DNA of 64,000 nucleotides from an uncultured Allomuricauda sp. (GTDB lineage: Bacteria > Bacteroidota > Bacteroidia > Flavobacteriales > Flavobacteriaceae). Numbering within the stretch: the first letter of the stretch is position 1; the number at the start of each line of letters is the position of its first letter. Position numbers and translations under genes: made by a program. The notes beneath the pieces are model-generated. The model searched no databases, was not told the DNA's origin, and was given only the letters and a program-made list of their open reading frames with translations. Location of the stretch: assembly GCF_947499695.1 (NCBI RefSeq), contig NZ_CANMPQ010000002.1, forward strand, positions 310,001 through 374,000, written 5' to 3'. This document shows positions 1 to 7,374 of the stretch, in pieces.

Positions 1-140
1 TTTAAAAAAGTGTCTTGTGTCACATCTTCGATTTGCTCCAGATGAGAAATCCCATATTTGCTGGTCAAGACTGCAACTACTTTACCATATTCGTTCCGAA
101 ACAGGTGTTCAATTGTACTTGCAAGATTATTTCGGGTCAT
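1..140 (-). CDS. ECF RNA polymerase sigma factor, N-terminal fragment (cut by window edge)
   Basis: Reading the minus strand from the ATG at 138-140 gives 46 codons running off the left edge without a stop. The peptide contains HLFRNEYGKVVAVL followed by IEDVTQDTFL, which is the sigma region 2 start of ECF factors of the YCII/DGPF-associated group (ECF42, COG4941; these usually carry a C-terminal TPR-like domain and are about 400 aa long). The gene directly upstream on the same strand encodes a YCII/DGPF protein, the known genomic partner of this sigma group, which strengthens the call. Only the first tenth of the protein is visible, so the C-terminal domain is inferred. Confidence 0.8.
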   Translation of the reverse strand, partial: MTRNNLASTIEHLFRNEYGKVVAVLTSKYGISHLEQIEDVTQDTFL

Positions 141-150
141 GGGCAAAACT

Positions 151-174
151 AAAAAAGCCTGATATAAATCAGGC
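151..174 (-). terminator. Stem-loop with U-tract between YCII gene and sigma gene
   Basis: A perfect 7-bp stem (157-163 with 168-174, 4-nt loop) is followed on the minus strand by a run of six T (156-151). This has the form of an intrinsic terminator for the YCII gene ending at 197. It ends only about 11 nt before the sigma-factor ATG, so it could instead act as an attenuator in that gene's leader. Confidence 0.6.
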
Positions 175-196
175 CTTTGATTTTTGTTTTAAATTA

Positions 197-550
197 TTAA
201 TGTGTGTCCATAGACATTATTTCGCGCACCTCAACATTACTTCCCTCATAGTCAAAAATGGGACATCCTTTAGAAATCTCCACTGCTTCCGCCATGTCTT
301 TTGCAGAAACAATAAGATAACCTCCTACCACCTCAGCTCCTTCAGCAAAAGGTCCGTTGGTAACTACTTCTCCCCTATTATGTACTACTTTTCCATCCGC
401 GCCCAACGGGAGTCCATCCAATAGTTGGCCTTTTTCTTTTAGACCACCCATCCATTGACCCCAAACCTGCATATGCGCCTGTTTCTCTTCTTGTGATAAT
501 TGGTTGAAGTTTTCGTCCCCTCCACGGAATAAATACAAAAAATTGCTCAT
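197..550 (-). CDS. YCII-related / DGPF-domain protein
   Basis: A 117-aa soluble protein with the ferredoxin-like YCII/DGPF fold. The signature appears as NGPFAEGAEVVGGY in the middle, preceded by QMGGLKEKGQLLDG-type sequence. Proteins of this family are encoded beside ECF42 sigma factors; their biochemical role is not established, although YciI relatives have a possible catalytic His/Asp pair. I chose the ATG at 548-550 because the longer frame to 580 begins with TTG and adds residues outside the family. The next gene on the strand is the sigma factor starting at 140, and a terminator-like hairpin separates the two. Confidence 0.85.
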   Translation of the reverse strand: MSNFLYLFRGGDENFNQLSQEEKQAHMQVWGQWMGGLKEKGQLLDGLPLGADGKVVHNRGEVVTNGPFAEGAEVVGGYLIVSAKDMAEAVEISKGCPIFDYEGSNVEVREIMSMDTH

Positions 551-652
551 TGGTTTTAGTTTTATGTTCGTCCATGACAAACTGATTTACATTTTGTTTA
601 CGCCTTTATGACGAAAATCAAAGTATGTATTGGACAACTTCTATAAATTTAT

Positions 653-1726
653 TCAAAATAATTTCATTTGCCCATCTTTATAGGGCTCGTGCAATTCCTT
701 GTTGAGTTTGGGAAAACTTTTTCCCTTAAAATAACGAAGTCGCGCAAGATGTGCCATATCATGTATTTGTGTGGCTATTTTTCCTTCACCTTTATTTCTG
801 AGTCCAAATCGGCTATCATTGATAGAGCCGCCATGACAATCTTGAATCAAATGCAGCACTTTTTCTGCTCGGTCGGGCATCGCTTTTTTGATCCAGTCCG
901 AAAAAATTTGACCTATTGCTCCGTTAAGCCTTACCACCGTTATGGCAAACGACAGAGCTCCGTTATCCGAGACCGCTTTAGCCAGTTTTAAGAGTTCGTG
1001 AGTATTGATTCCTGGAATCATCGGAGCCAACATGGCGTTAACGGGAATATTGTTTTCTGACAACACCTGAATGGTCTTCAATCTCTTTTGAATCGAAGCA
1101 GTCCTCGGCTCTAACTTTCGTCTTGTTTTTTCTGAAAGTGAGGTAACCGATATGTTCACTCCTATCAATTGATAGGAATTAAGTTCTTTTAAAATGTCAA
1201 GGTCACGAAGGATCAGTGCATTCTTGGTGATTATTCCTACTGGATGTCTGTATTTTAAAAATACTTCCAAGCACTTACGGGTAATTTCAAACTTTTTTTC
1301 CGCCGGTTGATAGCAATCGGTATTGCCGGACATGACAATAGTTTGAGCCTTCCAATTTTTGTGCTTGATTTTGGTTTCCAGCAGCTCAGGAGCAGACTTT
1401 TTAACCAATATTTTACGCTCAAAATCCAAACCAGCGCTATATCCCCAATATTCATGGGCGTTTCGGGCATAACAATAAATACACCCATGTTCGCAGCCTT
1501 GATAAGGATTCATTGAAAACATCATTCCAACATCAGGGCTGTCCACCTTGTTTACAATGGTCTTTGGGAAAATGGGAATGTATTCTGTTTTATTCTTTTC
1601 AGCCTCTTCTCCCTCTAATCTGCAAAATTCCAAAAAATCCTCTCGCATTTCATAGACATGTTGTAAGAATTTGTTGGGGGTATTCTTCTGAGCTCCACGG
1701 CCCTTGAGTAGGTTTTCTGATTTCAT
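653..1726 (-). CDS. PA0069-family radical SAM protein
   Basis: This 357-aa protein has the radical SAM cluster motif C-x3-C-x2-C at C78, C82 and C85 (CEHGCIYCYARNAHEYW), which binds a [4Fe-4S] cluster and S-adenosylmethionine. The length and the NPYQGCEHGC context match the PA0069/Rv2578c (SplB-like) family, related to spore photoproduct lyase but without a known substrate. The C-terminal region carries the family's FGLRNKGEGKIA segment. It is monocistronic by position. Its leader (1730-1763) holds two copies of a 14-bp near-palindrome, one of which nearly recurs before the suf operon, so iron-sulfur-linked control is possible. Confidence 0.88.
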   Translation of the reverse strand: MKSENLLKGRGAQKNTPNKFLQHVYEMREDFLEFCRLEGEEAEKNKTEYIPIFPKTIVNKVDSPDVGMMFSMNPYQGCEHGCIYCYARNAHEYWGYSAGLDFERKILVKKSAPELLETKIKHKNWKAQTIVMSGNTDCYQPAEKKFEITRKCLEVFLKYRHPVGIITKNALILRDLDILKELNSYQLIGVNISVTSLSEKTRRKLEPRTASIQKRLKTIQVLSENNIPVNAMLAPMIPGINTHELLKLAKAVSDNGALSFAITVVRLNGAIGQIFSDWIKKAMPDRAEKVLHLIQDCHGGSINDSRFGLRNKGEGKIATQIHDMAHLARLRYFKGKSFPKLNKELHEPYKDGQMKLF

Positions 1727-1729
1727 ATA

Positions 1730-1763
1730 TTGGATTTATTCCAAAATTATGGATTTATTCCAA
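1730..1763 (-). promoter_or_regulatory. Tandem dyad operator candidate over a -7 box, upstream of the radical SAM gene
   Basis: The 14-mer TGGATTTATTCCAA occurs at 1731-1744 and again at 1750-1763, a period of 19 bp. The first copy extends to TTGGA-N5-TCCAA, a dyad. A perfect minus-strand -7 box (TAnnTTTG, complement at 1742-1749) lies between and overlaps the copies. The first copy starts 3 nt from the ATG at 1726. This arrangement suits a repressor operator; no binding protein is identified. Confidence 0.5.
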
Positions 1764-1800
1764 TATAAGAGATACTGTTGAAAACTTATATTCATATAAA

Positions 1801-1828
1801 AACGCAAAGCCGAGCGAAAGCTCGGCTT
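1801..1828 (-). terminator. Intrinsic terminator of the collagen-like lipoprotein gene
   Basis: A 9-bp GC-rich perfect stem (1807-1815 with 1820-1828) with a 4-nt loop is followed on the minus strand by TTTGCGTTTTT. It lies about 55 nt past the stop of the gene ending at 1883. Confidence 0.8.
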
Positions 1829-1882
1829 CACAATATTTGGGGTCAAGTATGCTAACTCATTGAGCCAAAAAAATTGTTGAAA

Positions 1883-2629
1883 TTACAGTCCGTAATATGT
1901 TGCAACCGCATCATAATCATTGGCATCTACACCCGCTGCTTTTAAGGCTTCCTCGATTCCCTCTGAGCTCCCTTTTACGGTTTGCCCTCCTCCATTGTTA
2001 AAATTATTAGTAACCTCTACAGCCACAACAATTATGTTTTCGTATAAATTTTGAGGAACTAGGAAGTCATTATCATCTAGATTATAGAATTGAACAACAA
2101 TTTGGACATTTGATGGGTCCACAAATACCCTAGCATAATGGGTGTTGTTACTGCCGTGGCCTGGTATGGAATAGATTAGACCATTTGTAGTTTCCAAATA
2201 AACAAGATAGGCATAGTTTGAGATGTCATCATTCTCAACATCGATGTAAACATCTAACGGAATATTAAGAGTATCATAATCTGCATTTACCAAATCGTTT
2301 ACTAGATAAACAAAAGCTTGAACGTTTGCGTTCCCAACTTCTCCTGCTGGGCCCGTTTCACCAGTTTCGCCTTGACAATCCAAGCTGTTAACTTCATTGT
2401 CACCATTGCGATCCTCATTGGTATCAACGTCAGTTGTAATAGTAGCTAAACCATCTCCGTTAAGGTCCCAACAGTTGATACCATCGTCGCCATTTGTTCC
2501 TGGGGTTCCATTTAAACCTGGAGCACCAGGGTCTCCATCTTCACCATTCATACCGTCCTCTCCAGAACAAGATGTAAGTGTAACTGCCGCGCAAAGCAAG
2601 GCTGCATTAAATAATTTTAAAAGTCTCAT
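1883..2629 (-). CDS. Lipoprotein with collagen-like Gly-X-Y repeats
   Basis: The 248-aa product starts with a type II signal peptide (lipobox LTSC at about residues 18-21), so it is probably an outer-membrane or surface lipoprotein. About ten Gly-X-Y triplets follow directly (GEDGMNGEDGDPGAPG and on), then a DLNGDG/EDRNGDNE stretch resembling Ca-binding dockerin or EF-hand loops, five further triplets, and a C-terminal beta-rich domain of about 150 aa without a family I recognise. Collagen-like lipoproteins of this layout are common in Flavobacteriia, but their role is unknown. It has its own -7 box (2656-2663) and terminator (1801-1828). Confidence 0.8.
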   Translation of the reverse strand: MRLLKLFNAALLCAAVTLTSCSGEDGMNGEDGDPGAPGLNGTPGTNGDDGINCWDLNGDGLATITTDVDTNEDRNGDNEVNSLDCQGETGETGPAGEVGNANVQAFVYLVNDLVNADYDTLNIPLDVYIDVENDDISNYAYLVYLETTNGLIYSIPGHGSNNTHYARVFVDPSNVQIVVQFYNLDDNDFLVPQNLYENIIVVAVEVTNNFNNGGGQTVKGSSEGIEEALKAAGVDANDYDAVATYYGL

Positions 2630-2655
2630 AATATTGATTTTTATGGGTTATGAGG

Positions 2656-2663
2656 CAAAATTA
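2656..2663 (-). promoter_or_regulatory. -7 box for the collagen-like lipoprotein gene
   Basis: The complement reads TAATTTTG, an exact match to the Bacteroidota -7 consensus TAnnTTTG, 27 nt upstream of the ATG at 2629. No good -33 TTTG is seen at 17-23 nt, which lowers confidence. Confidence 0.4.
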
Positions 2664-2826
2664 TATATGCGTATATGTAGTTTTATTGCACATTTGACCA
2701 TCATACCCTGCGGCTGTATCTATGGCTTTATTGAATTGATAAAAGCCTGTTTTGAAAAAATACTTGTAAGAAAATTAAACGAAAAGATGTTTGCGCTTTT
2801 ATGGCCTTCCCTTGTTTGCTGAAAAA

Positions 2827-4386
2827 CTACTGTCCAAAAGTCACTTTCACCAATTGCTTTTTACTACCTCTTTTCGCATAAAAAAGCATATTGTCACCTC
2901 CAGAATTTTTAAGAGGTTTGGAAACCATCAATGGCAATCGGGCTTCTTGATTATCAATAATCTTTTCGTAATCCATAATCCCTTTTTCATCCAGTGAAAT
3001 CATAAAGACATTTCGATTTCTACTTAAGCCTTGTTTAAATATTAGGCGTTCATTATTGATCAGTTGGGGGTTGTCCGCAGCCGTGCATATGAAGAAATAG
3101 GTTTTTCCGTCCTTGCAATACGAGCTATAGGAAGCATAAGCACCGTCACCTTGTGTAACCTCTGCCTTATTTATGTTTCTGGCCCAGGCTAAATCTCCTT
3201 CTGGGTTCAGTTTTGCACTTACAATATCGTTATGGTGATAACGATCTATTTTCACACGTTGTCCCGCACCGGTAACCTGAATGCTATTGGTAACAAAATA
3301 TTCCTCTGCATTGAAAAATATTTCTTCTGAGGGGGTTACCTCAACACTTTTGAAAACAAGATTCTTAATTACTTTTTCTTCATCCCTACCGAACTTATCT
3401 TCCATAAACTGTTGCGAAAATGGATTGTATTTTCTGGAATTAATAGTCAAGGAAACTGGATTGACATCAAAATATGCAATTCCGTTGTATCGATTATCTT
3501 TTCTATCGGCATAAAAACCCGCACAGACCAGTCTGTCTTTAAATATTATAGGATATAACGCCTCTGCGTACTTTCCTGCGTCAACAAACGACTGGGTTTG
3601 GCTTCCATTCTGGGAAACTTTAATCAATTCATATTGAAATTTACGTTCCTCAACACGAAAACGTTTCTTTTTGAAGTAGGCTTTCCCAACGATATAGGCT
3701 GTTTGCATATCAGCACTAATGGCTAAATTTTCAAAAGCGTAGTTCTTTTCCTCAATCTCATGTGAAAAATCATGCTCAAAACGTTTGTTCAAAGCTGTAT
3801 CATAGAGGTGAATGACATGTTTATTCTGTTTGCCTTTTTTATGATGTGTACTGATGACAAAGCCAGTTTTCTCTTCATTAAAAAGAATTGCCGTTGAAAA
3901 CCCGCTTGAAAAATTACGATTGTAATAGTTTTTACCTACTGGATTTCTAACTTCCTCCGATGCTATGGTCAATAATTTTTCTTGCTTAAAATTAAAAGCA
4001 ATTATGGGACTGCTGTGCACCCAATATTCATATTGACCTCGTTCGTAGTTGTAATTCAGGAACAAAAGATTTAGCTGACCATTTTTAAAAAATCCATCAA
4101 CAAAATTTAGCCCTTTAAGTTTGTAGTTGTATTCAGAAACCAGTTCTAAATCGCTGTTGTATTGTTCTATCAAATATCCCTTTGGCTTCAGAATTAAGCC
4201 TTGAAAGTATGCCCTTACCAAAATATAACCTCCTGAACCATCATTGGATATGGTCAAAAGATTGGAATATCGGTATCTATCACTAAATTTTTCGCCAAAG
4301 TCATAGGAAACTGGCATTTTCTCTTGGGCGCTCATTAATGCACCTACCGCAAGAAGGCAAAGCAGTATAAATTGCTTTTTCATCAT
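2827..4386 (-). CDS. Secreted protein of unknown function (519 aa)
   Basis: The product has a clear signal peptide (MMKKQFILLCLLAVGALMSA, then QEK). The rest is beta-rich, with alternating hydrophobic and charged residues, and lacks obvious catalytic motifs or an SxDxGxTW box. Repeated stretches such as AYIVGKAYFKKKRF and NNERLIFKQG suggest a propeller-like or otherwise repetitive sheet protein of a kind frequent in flavobacterial genomes, but I do not recognise the family. There is no T9SS sorting domain at the C terminus. The gene follows the crotonase gene by 24 nt on the same strand; a long imperfect hairpin fills that gap. Confidence 0.7.
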   Translation of the reverse strand: MMKKQFILLCLLAVGALMSAQEKMPVSYDFGEKFSDRYRYSNLLTISNDGSGGYILVRAYFQGLILKPKGYLIEQYNSDLELVSEYNYKLKGLNFVDGFFKNGQLNLLFLNYNYERGQYEYWVHSSPIIAFNFKQEKLLTIASEEVRNPVGKNYYNRNFSSGFSTAILFNEEKTGFVISTHHKKGKQNKHVIHLYDTALNKRFEHDFSHEIEEKNYAFENLAISADMQTAYIVGKAYFKKKRFRVEERKFQYELIKVSQNGSQTQSFVDAGKYAEALYPIIFKDRLVCAGFYADRKDNRYNGIAYFDVNPVSLTINSRKYNPFSQQFMEDKFGRDEEKVIKNLVFKSVEVTPSEEIFFNAEEYFVTNSIQVTGAGQRVKIDRYHHNDIVSAKLNPEGDLAWARNINKAEVTQGDGAYASYSSYCKDGKTYFFICTAADNPQLINNERLIFKQGLSRNRNVFMISLDEKGIMDYEKIIDNQEARLPLMVSKPLKNSGGDNMLFYAKRGSKKQLVKVTFGQ

Positions 4387-4416
4387 AGTCTGGTTTGGTT
4401 AGACCAAAGGCTATGA
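4383..4416 (-). other. Intercistronic imperfect hairpin
   Basis: Between the crotonase stop and the next ATG, outer arms TCATAG/CTATGA and inner arms TTTGGT/ACCAAA fold into one interrupted stem with a 3-nt loop. No U-tract follows, so it looks like an mRNA-processing or translation-control element rather than a terminator. Bounds are approximate. Confidence 0.4.
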
Positions 4417-5193
4417 TCCTGGAAAGTCAGCTTTTCGTTTTTCCAAGAAGGCTGAGGTTCCTTCTTTGAAGTCCTCTGTGCCGAAGCAATCACCAAAAGC
4501 ATCGATTTCTGAAGCATAACCATTTACATCATACTTAAAACCTGCATTTATGGCATTTATTGCATGTTTTATGGCAATCGAGGAGTTATTCGATATCCTG
4601 CTCGCAATTTTAAGACAAAGTGGCAATAATTCGTCTTGCGACACTACATAATTGACCAATCCGCACTCCAAGGCTTTGTGTGCATCCATCATTCCGGCGG
4701 TCATAATCATTTCCATGGCACGCCCCTTTCCAATAAGCTGCGGAAGACGCTGGGTGCCACCATAACCGGGAATTACACCAAGAGAAACCTCGGGAAGACC
4801 CATTTTAGCATTATCACTAGCAATTCTAAAATGACTGGACATGGCCAATTCCAGTCCACCCCCCAAAGCAAAACCATTGATTGCAGCTATGACAGGAGTT
4901 GTCAGGTTTTCGACAAAATCAAAGAGTGTTTTTTGACCTTCAGCAGCAAGCTGTCTTCCTTCTTTGACAGAAAAATGTGCAAACTCGGAAATATCAGCAC
5001 CAGCGACAAAAGCTTTCTCTCCGCTACCAGTAATAATTATAACTTTGGTTTCGCTATCCCTATCCAGCTCCTTGAAAGCTGTATGAAGTTCGGCGATAGT
5101 TCTTTTGTTAAGGGCATTTAGTTTTTTGGGTCTGTTAATGGTAATAGTTGCGATATTGTTTTCCTCTTCTATATAAATATTTTCGAAATTCAT
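4411..5193 (-). CDS. Enoyl-CoA hydratase/isomerase family protein (crotonase)
   Basis: This 260-aa protein spans the full crotonase domain. The oxyanion-hole segment AFVAGADISEF and the loop GFALGGGLELAM are present, and both catalytic glutamates of true hydratases are in place (E115 in GGGLELAM and E135 in GLPEVSLGVIPG). It should hydrate 2-enoyl-CoA to 3-hydroxyacyl-CoA in fatty-acid or amino-acid breakdown; the chain-length preference (short-chain EchA/Crt type) is inferred from overall similarity. It lies 14 nt downstream of a histidine kinase gene, so the two are probably co-transcribed without an evident functional link. Confidence 0.92.
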   Translation of the reverse strand: MNFENIYIEEENNIATITINRPKKLNALNKRTIAELHTAFKELDRDSETKVIIITGSGEKAFVAGADISEFAHFSVKEGRQLAAEGQKTLFDFVENLTTPVIAAINGFALGGGLELAMSSHFRIASDNAKMGLPEVSLGVIPGYGGTQRLPQLIGKGRAMEMIMTAGMMDAHKALECGLVNYVVSQDELLPLCLKIASRISNNSSIAIKHAINAINAGFKYDVNGYASEIDAFGDCFGTEDFKEGTSAFLEKRKADFPGS

Positions 5194-5207
5194 GCTAGCA
5201 ATTTTGT

Positions 5208-6656
5208 TTATTCTTTTGGAAATTTGACGGTAAATACAGTTCCCTTACCCTCTTGGGAGGTAAAATCTATAGTGCCATTGTAATTTTCGACAATATTCTT
5301 TACCATACCCAAACCAAGACCCATTCCGCTCGATTTGGTGGTAAACTTTGGTTCAAATATTTTGTCCGTATAATCATCGGTTATTCCAATACCATTATCT
5401 GCTACCGAAATCTTCACATTATTTTGTTCTGATGAAACAGTGACCAGAATCCTAGGTGAATCTACTTCAGGCACCGCCTGGATTGCATTTTTAACCAAAT
5501 TCGTCACTACCCTTATAAGTTGTGTGCGGTCCAATTTTGCAATTATCTCTTTTTCATCTGAAATAAAATGGATGTAGTCTTCCGTAAAAATCTCCAAGGC
5601 TAACTTCACAATCTTAACCACATTCAGCGTCTCTTTTTGCTGCGCAGGCATATCAGCAAAATTCGAGAATGCAGATGCTATATTACTCAACGTGTCTATC
5701 TGCTGAATCAAAGTTTTGGAGAATTCCTTCATCTTGGTTTCAGCTTTTGGGTCTTCGGGATTAAACTTACGCTCAAAACTTTGTACCGTCAATCGCAGTG
5801 GCGTTAATGGATTTTTGATTTCATGAGCCACTTGTTTCGCCATCTCTCTCCAGGCTTGCTCTCTTTCGCTTCGAGCCAGTTTAACCGCACTCGCTTCCAA
5901 TTCATCTATCATTCCATTATAGGAATCGACCAATCTCTCGATTTCATGACTTGGGTTTTCAATATAGATTTTCTCATTCCTTTTGGTCAGGTCGGTCTGG
6001 GTTATCTTATCGGAAATAGTTTGCAGGGACCGGGTTATATATTTGGAAATAAAATAAGCCAAAACTATGGCCGAAAGAAGCATAATCAAGTATACCCCAC
6101 CCAATCGGAAAAGGAATTCGCGTAGTTCCATATTGTTGAAGGTATTATCCTCAAAATAAGGAAGGTTCATAATGCCAATAGGCTTAAACTTACTGTCATT
6201 GATATAGGTATACGAAGCTTGGTAATTATCTCCTGCTGCTTTCTTTTTCTCTATATAGCGTTTGTTGGGAATTGCTTTTAGATTATTCAATACTTCAGCA
6301 TCCAAACAATTGGAGATGGAATCTAACTCAAAGGAGCGCCTTGAACTCTTTATTAACTGCCCTTCTAGGTCATAGATATTGAAGTTCACATTTTGAACAT
6401 CCGCGATTTTGTATATCTCATCTTGAAAAATGAATTCCAGATTTTCTGTAATAACTGGGTAGGTAGTTTCTTTTAAAACATAAGAAATGCTCTGATGGAT
6501 TTGCTGCTCCTTACGTTCCAATCTGTTTTCATGGTAGTCCTTGCTCTGTTCCCTACTTTGATAAATGGTTACTGCGGCAATCAAGAGCGACGCAATAACC
6601 ACCAAGAGAATCATGGCTATGAAGATGCGCGAACGAAGTGATAGTTTTTTGAACAA
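5208..6656 (-). CDS. Membrane sensor histidine kinase with HAMP domain (NtrY-like)
   Basis: The order is TM1 (residues about 11-31), a periplasmic or extracytoplasmic sensor of about 150 aa, TM2 (about 186-205), HAMP (about 205-260), HisKA with phospho-acceptor H278 in VAHEIKNPLTPLRL, then HATPase with N box NLVKNAIQAV and G boxes DNGIGI and GMGLGLGM. The HEIKNPLTPL form is typical of NtrY/FlrB-like kinases. No response regulator is adjacent, so its partner is elsewhere. The start is TTG at 6656: an in-frame stop lies upstream, and the next ATG would begin inside TM1 and remove the basic KKLSLRSR leader. Confidence 0.9.
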   Translation of the reverse strand: MFKKLSLRSRIFIAMILLVVIASLLIAAVTIYQSREQSKDYHENRLERKEQQIHQSISYVLKETTYPVITENLEFIFQDEIYKIADVQNVNFNIYDLEGQLIKSSRRSFELDSISNCLDAEVLNNLKAIPNKRYIEKKKAAGDNYQASYTYINDSKFKPIGIMNLPYFEDNTFNNMELREFLFRLGGVYLIMLLSAIVLAYFISKYITRSLQTISDKITQTDLTKRNEKIYIENPSHEIERLVDSYNGMIDELEASAVKLARSEREQAWREMAKQVAHEIKNPLTPLRLTVQSFERKFNPEDPKAETKMKEFSKTLIQQIDTLSNIASAFSNFADMPAQQKETLNVVKIVKLALEIFTEDYIHFISDEKEIIAKLDRTQLIRVVTNLVKNAIQAVPEVDSPRILVTVSSEQNNVKISVADNGIGITDDYTDKIFEPKFTTKSSGMGLGLGMVKNIVENYNGTIDFTSQEGKGTVFTVKFPKE

Positions 6657-6748
6657 TCTCTTAAAGGATTTGGGATTAAAGTTAGCAATAATCGGACCAT
6701 TTCAAGTTCAAATATTAAACTCAAAAAAGAAAATGAACTTGAGCTTTC

Positions 6749-7297
6749 CTAGGCATTAGGGTTTTTGTCACGGATACGTTTGTACAATCGAATGCCCAAC
6801 ATCAACAAAATCGCAAGAACAAAGATTCCAACAACACCATAGATCCAATTGAAGGCATTTTTCAGAATCACTAAAAACACAACAGCAAAAAGAATCAAAG
6901 TGGCGACTTCATTCCAAATGCGCATAAATCGTGAAGTATATTTCACCTCATCCCGTTGTAATTGTTTAAAAATCTGATGGCATTTGAAATGATAAACAAA
7001 CAAAAGTCCAACAAAGGCCAATTTTACGTGCATCCAAGATTGTTGTAGCCAACCAGGCATCAACACCAATAGCCAAATAGCAAATATGGTGCACAGAATG
7101 GCAGATGGCCAAGTTATGATATACCACAATCTTTTGGACATCAACTTTAACTGCTCTGATAGAATTTCCTTATCGGGAGAGGGCTTTTGCCAAGCTTCAA
7201 TATGATAGATGAACAACCGAGGTATGTAGAATAATCCCGCAAACCAAGTAACAACAAAAATGAGATGTAGGGATTTTATATAGTTATAGAGTTCCAT
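6749..7297 (-). CDS. hemJ: Protoporphyrinogen IX oxidase HemJ (CopD/UPF0093 family)
   Basis: The 182-aa protein has four predicted membrane helices. The start LYNYIKSLHLIFVVTWFAGL carries the conserved His of the HemJ family, and LFYIPRLFIYH follows; a second conserved segment is MSKRLWYIITWPSA. HemJ oxidises protoporphyrinogen IX to protoporphyrin IX in the membrane, the step between HemF and HemH, both encoded in this window. I chose the ATG at 7295-7297; the longer frame to 7348 adds 17 residues unlike the family. Alternative annotation as a generic CopD-like membrane protein is possible but less likely. Confidence 0.85.
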   Translation of the reverse strand: MELYNYIKSLHLIFVVTWFAGLFYIPRLFIYHIEAWQKPSPDKEILSEQLKLMSKRLWYIITWPSAILCTIFAIWLLVLMPGWLQQSWMHVKLAFVGLLFVYHFKCHQIFKQLQRDEVKYTSRFMRIWNEVATLILFAVVFLVILKNAFNWIYGVVGIFVLAILLMLGIRLYKRIRDKNPNA

Positions 7298-7374
7298 GTC
7301 TTTGACTGTAGGGTCAAAGGTAAAGGGTGTAATCCGAAAAAGAAACACCCTAAGACCTTTTACCCTTTGGCTAT

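Noticed and set aside
17-424. Plus-strand frame of 135 codons
   Set aside because: It overlaps the ECF sigma fragment and YCII gene on the other strand, begins with no family resemblance and has an unlikely amino-acid pattern.
2397-2822. Plus-strand Pro/Ser-rich frame
   Set aside because: It is the antisense image of the Gly-X-Y repeats of the collagen-like lipoprotein.
4636-5121. Plus-strand frame of 161 codons in the crotonase gene
   Set aside because: Antisense shadow of a gene with both catalytic glutamates.
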